DNA from: Oribacterium sp. NK2B42
GTDB taxonomy: Bacteria > Bacillota > Clostridia > Lachnospirales > Lachnospiraceae
Length of the DNA: 64,000 nucleotides
Assembly (NCBI RefSeq): GCF_000424445.1
Contig: NZ_AUJX01000017.1
Span: 1 to 64,000 of the forward strand
Reading direction: 5' to 3'
In this document: positions 17,934 through 25,301 of the stretch, one piece after another
How positions within the stretch are numbered: the first letter of the stretch is position 1
How the letters are laid out: each line of letters opens with the position of its first letter
Position numbers and translations under genes: made by a program
Notes under the pieces: generated by a model
The model's input: only the letters and a program-made list of their open reading frames with translations
Told to the model about the DNA's origin: nothing
Databases searched by the model: none

Positions 17934-19337
17934 TTAACCCTGCATTGCAAATCTAACCTGATCTTCAGCATCCTTTATGGAAGCATCTGCATCAGCACCA
18001 TTGATGATGTTCTGAATAGCAGCTGCAACCTGTGTACGTGTAGGATAGTGATAATCACTCTGCTCTACTACAGGAACATTGGCACTCATCTTAACGATCT
18101 CTGCATAAATAGGTGTGTTGTTGAAATAAGGAACACCCTCATTGTATACTGCAGACTCACCAGCCTTAGCTGAACATGTGATAACACCGCCGTTCTTAAG
18201 AGCTGCGTCATAGGTTTCTGTAGAACCTGCGCCAAATGTCTTTGCAAGGAAGTCCTGAGCAAGCTCAAGGTTCTGGCAGTTTGATGTGATGTAAAGTGAA
18301 GAACCACCGTTTGAAGCGAAGCCCTCTTTGCCGTTTCCTTCAAGAGTAGGCATGCTTGTGATCTCCCACTTTCCGCTGTTATCAGCTACCTGCTGGATTG
18401 TAGGAATGATCCAGTTACCATTCATAACACCGGCAACCATATCACCAACGATAGTCTGATCTGTGTAATCTGACCAGTCGTTTGCAAGGTAGATAACATT
18501 ATCCTTAGCGCCTCTTACGATAACATCGATTATCTTCTTGAAGGTTTCATTCTCTGAAAGGTTAATGTCTCCATCCTTGAACTGTGAAACACCTTCAGCC
18601 TGGAGCATCATGTAAGGAAGATCGTTTCCGTCTCCGTCCATGGAAAGAAGATATTTGCCTGTTGTGTCGTAAACCTTCTTACCGATCTCGAGCCACTCAT
18701 CCCATGAGATACCCTTCATGTCGTCGATGGTGTAGCCTGCCTGCTCAAGGAGATCTGTCCTGTAAGCGAATATTACTGTTCCGTTATCTACAGGCATGCC
18801 ATAATGAACACCGTCGATGGTTGAATATGAAAGCTTCTCAGCTCCGAAATCATCCCAGTTTACATCAGCGCCTTCAAAGCTTGCCCATGCATCAGGGAAA
18901 TCAGTAACATACTTCTTAAAATAGTGATCCTGGAAAAGAACGATATCGGGAAGTGTGCTGTAATCGCCGGCTGAGCCTGCAAGTGTTACTGCATTCTCAA
19001 CATCAGATGACTGTGACTGCTCAACGATGTTAAGCTTGAAATCAGGATTGACATTCTTCTGGTAATCAGCTTCAGCTGCCTGAAGTGCAGGAATGTTGAA
19101 GTTCTTGTCCCATGCGTAAACTGTAAGTGTATTGGCATCCTCTGATGCAGCTGCAGTAGCCTGTGTTTCACCGGCAGCCTGTGTTTCACCGGCAGCCTGT
19201 GTCTCAGCGGCAGCTTTTGTTTCACCGGCAGCTTTTGTCTCAGCAGGTGTTGCAGGTGCCTCAGGTGATGGACTGCAGGCTGCAAGTGAAGCAACCATTG
19301 TTCCGGCTATAATAGCAGATACTATTCTCTTCTTCAT
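17934..19337 (-). CDS. Extracellular sugar-binding lipoprotein of the lactose-type ABC transporter
   Basis: The protein has 467 residues. MKKRIVSAIIAGTMVASLAAC is a lipoprotein signal peptide with Cys at the lipobox. A 30-residue linker of ETQAAG-type repeats follows (encoded by 18-bp tandem repeats), then a family-1 type solute-binding domain (LTVYAWDKNFNIPALQAAE, YDTTGKYLLSMDGDG). TTGGAGGAAAATATTT precedes the ATG. It is first in the operon with two permeases and lacZ, so a beta-galactoside ligand is inferred from context rather than from residues. Confidence 0.93.
   Translation of the reverse strand: MKKRIVSAIIAGTMVASLAACSPSPEAPATPAETKAAGETKAAAETQAAGETQAAGETQATAAASEDANTLTVYAWDKNFNIPALQAAEADYQKNVNPDFKLNIVEQSQSSDVENAVTLAGSAGDYSTLPDIVLFQDHYFKKYVTDFPDAWASFEGADVNWDDFGAEKLSYSTIDGVHYGMPVDNGTVIFAYRTDLLEQAGYTIDDMKGISWDEWLEIGKKVYDTTGKYLLSMDGDGNDLPYMMLQAEGVSQFKDGDINLSENETFKKIIDVIVRGAKDNVIYLANDWSDYTDQTIVGDMVAGVMNGNWIIPTIQQVADNSGKWEITSMPTLEGNGKEGFASNGGSSLYITSNCQNLELAQDFLAKTFGAGSTETYDAALKNGGVITCSAKAGESAVYNEGVPYFNNTPIYAEIVKMSANVPVVEQSDYHYPTRTQVAAAIQNIINGADADASIKDAEDQVRFAMQG
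19160..19249. repeat. Five 18-bp tandem repeats in the binding-protein linker
   Basis: The units at 19160, 19178, 19196, 19214 and 19232 are near identical (first two exact, others one to four changes). They encode the repeating six-residue unit AGETQA/AGETKA. The repeat keeps the frame, so slippage would change linker length without killing the gene. Confidence 0.85.
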
Positions 19338-19592
19338 AAATATTTTCCTCCAATTTGTGCAATCTTTATTGTTTTTTGGGGTTGATTGCTTTAACTATGT
19401 GTATTTTAACAGTAAACAATGCATAAATGTTCACGATTTTGCCTATAATATATTCATTTTCGACCATGATTTGATCCGTAGTTGAAAAAGCTGTTTTTTG
19501 GAACTTATTTTAAGCCTTAAAAAGTTGTTATTGATGTATATTTAACAATTTTGAAGGCATTTTCACTCCGGTTTTTCACTTTAAACCAATAA
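19338..19592 (-). promoter_or_regulatory. Promoter region of the sugar ABC-lacZ operon
   Basis: About 255 AT-rich bases upstream of the binding-protein gene. The ribosome site is clear (TTGGAGG). Several AT-rich candidate -10 boxes exist (for example TATAAT-like TATTATAG at about 19445-19455 on the minus strand) but no unambiguous -35 partner was identified. No open reading frame is supported here. Confidence 0.4.
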
Positions 19593-19618
19593 AAAGCCGC
19601 CCTTTTCAGGGCAGCTTT
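19593..19618 (-). terminator. Intrinsic terminator of the amino acid permease gene
   Basis: On the minus strand AAAGCTGCCC and GGGCGGCTTT pair over 10 bp with one wobble around six bases, followed by TTATTGG. It lies 44 bases after the stop of the permease gene. Confidence 0.8.
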
Positions 19619-19661
19619 AATTAACAGTTGTTTTTGAACCGTTTATGGTTGTTTATGACTT

Positions 19662-21089
19662 TTACGCAGTTTTTACTGCATGAACCTTTTCATTCTTCTT
19701 GATGATAGGAAGAATTACGCCAAGTGCTGTAAGTACACAAGGAGTGATGATATTAAGAGCCATTGTGAACGGATCTGTGTCATAAACACCAAGTAAGCAG
19801 CAGGCTGCTGTTACGAAGAAGCACCATCCTCCGGCTACAAGTGCAAGAGTGTTGTTCTTAACAAAACGATACTCAGGATTGTACTTTTCTCCTGCCTTAC
19901 GAAGGGCGATATATGCAGTGAATACCCAGAGGTATCTCATAGGCATACATACAGAGTTAAGCTTTGTAAGCTGCTTAAGAACTGCGGCAGCACCGGGAAC
20001 GAAAGACTGGATAAGGATGATAGCTCCTGAAAGAACTGCTACCATCTTGATACCATTTATGTATGCGCCCGCATCATTCTTCTTAAGAAGAGCTGTAGGG
20101 ATAAACTCCTGTGCGTCTTCATTATCAAGAAGCATACGAAGCGGTGCGTCGATACTGATGACAAGTGTTGAAAGCTGGCCTACCATGTTACATACAGCAT
20201 AGATGATGAGAAGTGTATCACCGATACCATAGTAAGCTCCCAGCTTCTGGAAAGCCCAGTATGAACCGTTTGAGACATATGCGTTAAAGTTCTCATTGAT
20301 CGCTACAGGGTCAAACATCATACCCATAGCGACAGTTCCAAGGATAGCACAAACCACAACCATGATGGCAAGTGTGATCATTGCTCTCGGGAAGCCCTTG
20401 CTTGGGTTCTCTACCTTATTAACATAAGGTGAGATCTTCTCACATCCGCCTACTGCGAATACAAGGATGGAAAGTGATGTGAAATACTTTACATCAAACT
20501 GCGGAATAAGGTTCTTCATGCTGAAATCCATAGATACATAATCAGCACCGGGATTTATGGCCCGGGCAGTGAAGATCATGATTATATACAGGATAGACAT
20601 CACAAACATACTTGTTCCTGCGATGGTGGCCAGCTTCTTTAAGGGATTGAGACCGCGGCTGGCAACCCAGCAGAAGAAAAGAAGTACCGCAAATGTCACG
20701 AGCTGAACTGCCAGGGTCGGGAAGGTATCATAGGTCTCAGCATTACGGAATACTGCCCAGCTGAGAGCCTTAAGTCCGCCTGAAGACTTGCTGGCAATAT
20801 ATGTGATGTGGCAAGCCCAGTAGGTCCAGCCTGCATAGTAGGCAAGCTTGGGGCCTGTGGTCTTAAGGATCCATGAGCTGACTCCGCCGCCGGACTCCTT
20901 GAAGGCTGATCCAAGCTCACCAACCATAAGTGCATATGGGATGAAGTAAAGTGCGAACATAAGGATCCAGCTGAAAATAACCTGGATACCGTTGAAGTAG
21001 ACGAAACCATTCAGAACGTTTCCAAATCCCCACACTGTTGAAAACGCCATGAATGCGAGAGTCGTCCAAGTGATACGTTTTGAATCCAT
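19662..21089 (-). CDS. APC family amino acid permease (YjeM/glutamate-GABA antiporter-like)
   Basis: The 475-residue protein has about 12 membrane segments. AFMAFSTVWGFGNVLNGFVY near the start and a ESGGGVSSWILKTTGPKLAYYAGW segment are typical of the APC superfamily, closest in feel to YjeM/GadC-type antiporters. The start at 21089 (MDSKRITWTT) is preferred because AAAAGGAGAGTTTTATT precedes it; the longer reading from 21200 has a non-membrane N-terminus of 37 residues. It stands alone with its own terminator. The substrate is unknown. Confidence 0.88.
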   Translation of the reverse strand: MDSKRITWTTLAFMAFSTVWGFGNVLNGFVYFNGIQVIFSWILMFALYFIPYALMVGELGSAFKESGGGVSSWILKTTGPKLAYYAGWTYWACHITYIASKSSGGLKALSWAVFRNAETYDTFPTLAVQLVTFAVLLFFCWVASRGLNPLKKLATIAGTSMFVMSILYIIMIFTARAINPGADYVSMDFSMKNLIPQFDVKYFTSLSILVFAVGGCEKISPYVNKVENPSKGFPRAMITLAIMVVVCAILGTVAMGMMFDPVAINENFNAYVSNGSYWAFQKLGAYYGIGDTLLIIYAVCNMVGQLSTLVISIDAPLRMLLDNEDAQEFIPTALLKKNDAGAYINGIKMVAVLSGAIILIQSFVPGAAAVLKQLTKLNSVCMPMRYLWVFTAYIALRKAGEKYNPEYRFVKNNTLALVAGGWCFFVTAACCLLGVYDTDPFTMALNIITPCVLTALGVILPIIKKNEKVHAVKTA

Positions 21090-21296
21090 AATAAAACTCT
21101 CCTTTTCATAACCGCAAAGCTGATTCATACTTTGCTTTTTATTTATGTTTCTCCAAACACATAATGTTTGAAAAATCAAGATGCCCTTATTCGAGATCAC
21201 ATCCCCTTCAGTAAAACCGCTTGAACATGAACATCTCTTGATTCATGGTTTTCCGACCAGGCAACCTATTCCCCCATCGAAAAGCCGTGTCTCCGA

Positions 21297-22616
21297 TTAG
21301 AACTTAAGCTTGTAGTTACCGTTTCCTGTACCTTCCATGGTCGAAGAGAACAGAACTCTTGCTGCTTCTATAAGATATGCCGTATCCTTTGCACCAGCTG
21401 TCTCGTAGGGTGAATGCATGGCAAGCTGAGGGAGTCCGATATCAACCGTATTTAATGCAACCTGACTCTGGGAAATGTTTCCGAGGGTGGAACCCCCAAG
21501 CATGTCGGAGCGGTTTGTAAATACCTGGAAAGGCACATCCGCTTCCTTACAGATAGCCCGCATTATCGCGCCGGATATGGCATCGGTCGTATATTTCTGA
21601 TTTGCGCTGTACTTGATAACGATTCCCTTATTGAGATAAGGGCGGTTTGTAGGATCTGATTTTTCGGCATGGTTAGGATGTACGGCATGAGCATTATCCG
21701 CCGATACAAGGAAGCTTGAAGCGATGCTCATGAGGTACTCCTCTTCCGACTTGCCCATGGCGCTGTTTATGCGGCGGAGTGTATCCTTAAGAAATGTTCC
21801 GGCTGCACCCTGTTTGGTTCCTGAGCCAACCTCTTCGTTATCATACACACAATGAACCGCAACAGAATCCTTAGGTTCTGCTTTGAGGAAGCCCTGGAGG
21901 GATGCATAGGCACACTGAAGATCATCCAGCCTGCCGCTAGCCACGAACTCGTTGTTAAGCCCCAGCATCGTACCCTTCATGCGGTTGTACAGGAACAGGT
22001 CTGTATCCAGAATATCCTCTGCCTTAACCCCGGCCTCCTGAGCAATCATCTTAATGAATACATCAGACTCCTCACCCTTCTCACAGAAAAGGGGAAGCAT
22101 ATCAACCTGTGCATTGAACTTGTAGCCGTCATTTACCTCGCGATTCATGTGTATGGCAAGATTGGGAATGATCAGAAGATCACGATCTATGTTTACAAGT
22201 CTGGTCTCAATGCCCTCTTCCGTACGGACAATTATACGGCCTGCAACAGAAAGCGGCCTGTCAAGCCAGGGTGCACAGAGCATTCCGCCGTATTTTTCAA
22301 CATTAAGCTTTATATACTGCTTGTCCATGGTTATCTCAGCATTATTCTTGATCTTAAACACAGGCGAATCGCAGTGGCTTGCCATCATCTGAAAGCCTGT
22401 GTAATCCTTCTTCGGAATGCGGAACGCTATCACAGCCGAATCATTTCTTGTTACGTAGTAGCCTTTTCCCGCCTCAAGTGCCCACGGCTTTCCCTCATAT
22501 AAACGGATAAGTCCGGAAGCCTCCAGCATCCTGCACATATTATTAACGGCAAAGAATGCATTGGGACTGTTGTCAAGAAAAGCTATGAGTTCTTTATTCA
22601 CATCATCAAAATTCAT
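21297..22616 (-). CDS. apeB: M18 family aminopeptidase
   Basis: The protein has 439 residues, the normal length for M18 (aspartyl aminopeptidase/ApeB) enzymes. Metal-ligand and catalytic motifs are visible: MMASHCDSPVFKI (first zinc His), SGRLDDLQCAYA, DNEEVGSGTKQGA (catalytic Glu and metal Glu), and a C-terminal LAMHSPYETAGAKD (His ligand). It trims N-terminal residues from peptides in the cytoplasm, forming large oligomers in known members. The start at 22616 is followed directly by the conserved leader. It is transcribed alone; the permease upstream in coordinates may be functionally linked by peptide and amino acid use, but this is only proximity. Confidence 0.93.
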   Translation of the reverse strand: MNFDDVNKELIAFLDNSPNAFFAVNNMCRMLEASGLIRLYEGKPWALEAGKGYYVTRNDSAVIAFRIPKKDYTGFQMMASHCDSPVFKIKNNAEITMDKQYIKLNVEKYGGMLCAPWLDRPLSVAGRIIVRTEEGIETRLVNIDRDLLIIPNLAIHMNREVNDGYKFNAQVDMLPLFCEKGEESDVFIKMIAQEAGVKAEDILDTDLFLYNRMKGTMLGLNNEFVASGRLDDLQCAYASLQGFLKAEPKDSVAVHCVYDNEEVGSGTKQGAAGTFLKDTLRRINSAMGKSEEEYLMSIASSFLVSADNAHAVHPNHAEKSDPTNRPYLNKGIVIKYSANQKYTTDAISGAIMRAICKEADVPFQVFTNRSDMLGGSTLGNISQSQVALNTVDIGLPQLAMHSPYETAGAKDTAYLIEAARVLFSSTMEGTGNGNYKLKF

Positions 22617-22896
22617 TGGTTTCTCCTCATATTAAACATATGCCCTTCAAACTCTTACCTGAAAAAAGTATTCAGATCCGAGCAGCTTCTGAAATTGAAT
22701 CTATAAACAAAATTCATCCTTAAATTTAATATAATTTATGTCAATATTTAACATGCCTGCCGATTATATCATTTTGTTTAATAATCCTCAACCTGTTGCT
22801 TTCATAATGTTTTCCGCAATATATAAGTCTTTTTAATACATTTGATAATCTCATGTTATGTCTTTTATTCTTTCAGCGAATACATCTGTCCGCGCA
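22617..22896 (-). promoter_or_regulatory. Upstream region of the aminopeptidase gene
   Basis: About 280 AT-rich bases without a supported reading frame. It presumably contains the aminopeptidase promoter. The ribosome site (ATATGAGGAGAAACC) lies directly before the ATG. No riboswitch-like motif was recognised. Confidence 0.35.
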
Positions 22897-22977
22897 AAAA
22901 GGACATCCTGTCATCGCCGCTTTAAATCGTTGATGAACAAGATCACCAAAAAAGCGCCGATTGAAGGATGCCCTTTT
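22897..22977 (-). terminator. Long nested hairpin, likely terminator of the ktrA-like gene
   Basis: Three nested arms pair across 81 bases: AAAAGGACATCCT with AGGATGCCCTTTT, ATCGCCGCTTT with AAAGCGCCGAT, and TTGATGA with TCACCAA. On the minus strand the structure ends in TTTTTGCG. It is much longer than an ordinary terminator and may be a small mobile palindrome that has been adopted as one. Confidence 0.6.
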
Positions 22978-23028
22978 CATATTCTGTATACAGTATAAGA
23001 TGTCTGTAATGTCCTTTGGTTTTTTGAA

Positions 23029-23448
23029 CTATCTGCCCAAAAGCTTTGTGACCGTAAGCTGAGCCATGGTCTTTTCAGGATAAACTATCTCATCCGCACC
23101 TATCTTTTTAAGTACCTTTCCCATGCGCTCCGAGCCGGCCTTTGCTATAACCTTGTGTACTCCCTGCTCCTTTGCAACCATGATGCACATGATGCTGGGA
23201 TCCATGCTGCTTCCCATACATACTATAACTGCATCCATATTCCCAAGGCCAAGCTTCTCAACGGCATCCGGATCCGAAAGATCACAGGCAACAGCGATCT
23301 CAGCTATATCAGATAACTGATTGATAGTCTCTTCACTCTTATCTGCGATAAGCAGGTCCACGCCATTCTCAAAAAGCGCCTTTGCCGTGAATTTTCCATA
23401 TCTCCCAAGTCCCAATACTGCAACTGAAAGTGTTTTTTTCTCTGACAT
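23029..23448 (-). CDS. TrkA-N (RCK_N) potassium uptake regulator, short form
   Basis: The 139-residue protein has the Rossmann nucleotide-binding fold of TrkA-N: VLGLGRYGKFTAKALFENGVDLLIADK, with GxGxxG and the acidic residue that binds the NAD(H)/ATP ribose. It then ends after MAQLTVTKLLGR. KtrA/TrkA subunits in Firmicutes are usually about 220 residues, with a C-terminal RCK_C ligand domain; that domain is absent here and not found in any frame downstream. It presumably gates the TrkH-like channel encoded next. It is either a natural short form or a truncation. Confidence 0.85.
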   Translation of the reverse strand: MSEKKTLSVAVLGLGRYGKFTAKALFENGVDLLIADKSEETINQLSDIAEIAVACDLSDPDAVEKLGLGNMDAVIVCMGSSMDPSIMCIMVAKEQGVHKVIAKAGSERMGKVLKKIGADEIVYPEKTMAQLTVTKLLGR

Positions 23449-23630
23449 ATTTCCTCCCGCATGATCAAAAATCTATTTCATATATAATCGCATATTTTTT
23501 GTGGGTTTACCTAACATGAAGATGCAGATCTGATCGACCCCACACGAACACTATCTTTAAAACTCCAAAACAACAGACCGGGCAGCCGGAGTTAAATCCC
23601 ATTAAGCTAATGTTTCCTTTGACGATCCCA

Positions 23631-25043
23631 TCATCCCATGTAGTATTTACCTTCCGCAGTGGCCAGAAGCTTCTTCCCGGTCTTTTGCCCTCTGAAGAAC
23701 ATTACCAAAGATATAGGACCGATCCTTCCGAGATACATGGCGGCGATTATGATCAGCCTTCCTGCCGGCGTGAGAGTCGATGTAAGATTTCTGGAAAGAC
23801 CCACAGTGGCTGTTGCACTGACGGTTTCGAAAAGTGCATCCGTCATGAGGATTCCGTGATCCGTAAACATTAACATGATACTGAGAAGTGAGGTCACAAG
23901 AAAGCTTATAAGTATGACAGCAACAGCCTTCCGTATGGTTTCTTTAGAAAATGACCTGTTGAAGACCACAGGCTTTTCGCGATCCCGAAGGAAACTGATG
24001 GCATAAAGGATAAGTGCAAAGAAAGTGACCGTTTTGACGCCTCCGGCTGTTCCCATGGGTGAGCCGCCGATAAACATATATATCAATCCGAAAAGGGCAG
24101 TTACCTCTCTTAATCCCTTTTGGGGAACTGTCATAAACCCTGCAGTCCTGAAGGTTACGGACTGGAAAAAGCTGTTCCAGATCTTACCGCCAAGGCTCAT
24201 TCCCTGCATGGTTCCCGGATTATCCCTTTCCGCAAGAAATGTAAGTACCGCTCCGCTCACTATAAGTGCCGTTGTCAATGTCAGCACAAGCTTAGTCTGT
24301 TCATGAAGCCGGAAACGCCTTACCCCTTCGGTTTTTTCGAACAACGCCTTTACCTCATTGATCACATCAAACCATACCACAAAGCCAAGTCCGCCCAGAA
24401 CGATAAGAGTCATGGTAACGGACAGAAAAAAGTAATTTCCTGAATATCTGCATAGGCTGTCGGATCCTATCACATCGATACCGGCATTACAGAAAGCAGA
24501 AACCGAATGGAATATCGAAACATAGATACCCTTGGCATTACCAAACTCCGGTACAAAAACTATCGCCGACAACAGCGCCCCTATGCCCTCAACTATCAGT
24601 ATATCCTTCACGACTCTCCTGCAAAAAACCGCAACGCCCTTTATGGAGTCAAGGTTAAAGGAGTCCATCATCAGCACCCTTGTTTTAAGAGACAGCCTCT
24701 TATGCATGAGCATCATAAGCACCGCTGAGAGACATACAACTCCTATACCTCCCACCTGTATGAGCACAAGGATCACGATCTGCCCAAACAGTGTCCAGTG
24801 TGAGAATGTATCCACCACCACAAGACCTGTCACGCACACAGATGTCGTTGCAGTAAAGAGTGCCGTCAAAAAATCCGTTTCCTCCCCCGGCACCGTCGCC
24901 CACGGAAGCATCAGAAGCAAAGTCCCCGAAAGAATCGCCGATAAAAAACTAAGTGAGATCACCTGAGTCGTACTCAGCTCCGCCTTCCGCTCCTTCTTTC
25001 TTCTATATCTTACGCTCTTGTCCCCTTCACTCATCGCTTTCAT
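23631..25043 (-). CDS. TrkH/KtrB-type potassium transporter subunit
   Basis: The integral membrane protein has about 470 residues and the repeated M1-P-M2 architecture of the TrkH/KtrB family. Segments such as SVCVTGLVVVDTFSHW, SAFCNAGIDVIG, FRTAGFMTV and ATVGLSRNLTS contain the glycine of the four selectivity-filter repeats. AGGACTGTGGGT places the start at the ATG at 25043 (MKAMSEGDKS). The regulatory TrkA-N gene lies 180 bases downstream in the same direction, so the pair forms one potassium uptake system. The transporter comes first in the operon. Confidence 0.93.
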   Translation of the reverse strand: MKAMSEGDKSVRYRRKKERKAELSTTQVISLSFLSAILSGTLLLMLPWATVPGEETDFLTALFTATTSVCVTGLVVVDTFSHWTLFGQIVILVLIQVGGIGVVCLSAVLMMLMHKRLSLKTRVLMMDSFNLDSIKGVAVFCRRVVKDILIVEGIGALLSAIVFVPEFGNAKGIYVSIFHSVSAFCNAGIDVIGSDSLCRYSGNYFFLSVTMTLIVLGGLGFVVWFDVINEVKALFEKTEGVRRFRLHEQTKLVLTLTTALIVSGAVLTFLAERDNPGTMQGMSLGGKIWNSFFQSVTFRTAGFMTVPQKGLREVTALFGLIYMFIGGSPMGTAGGVKTVTFFALILYAISFLRDREKPVVFNRSFSKETIRKAVAVILISFLVTSLLSIMLMFTDHGILMTDALFETVSATATVGLSRNLTSTLTPAGRLIIIAAMYLGRIGPISLVMFFRGQKTGKKLLATAEGKYYMG

Positions 25044-25254
25044 ACCCACAGTCCTAATAATATTATCGCTGATGCATCCATTGGTATAAGTATAGCATTA
25101 CATACGCATTGGTTTAACAATTTTATGAAGGATATAATTCCAACGAAATCTACTCTAAGCCAACCTTCCCCAGTGGATTATGAAACACAGAAGATCTTTG
25201 TTTTCTCAATAACTGTTACAATTCATTTATTTTTTCGTCCGGGTAACACAAAAA

Positions 25255-25279
25255 GCGCCGGGGACATAAACCCCGGCGC
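25255..25279 (-). terminator. Intrinsic terminator after ppdK
   Basis: GCGCCGGGG and CCCCGGCGC form a 9-bp GC stem around seven bases, followed on the minus strand by TTTTTGTG. It lies 23 bases past the ppdK stop. Confidence 0.92.
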
Positions 25280-25301
25280 CGAAAACGCGTAACGTTTTAA
25301 A

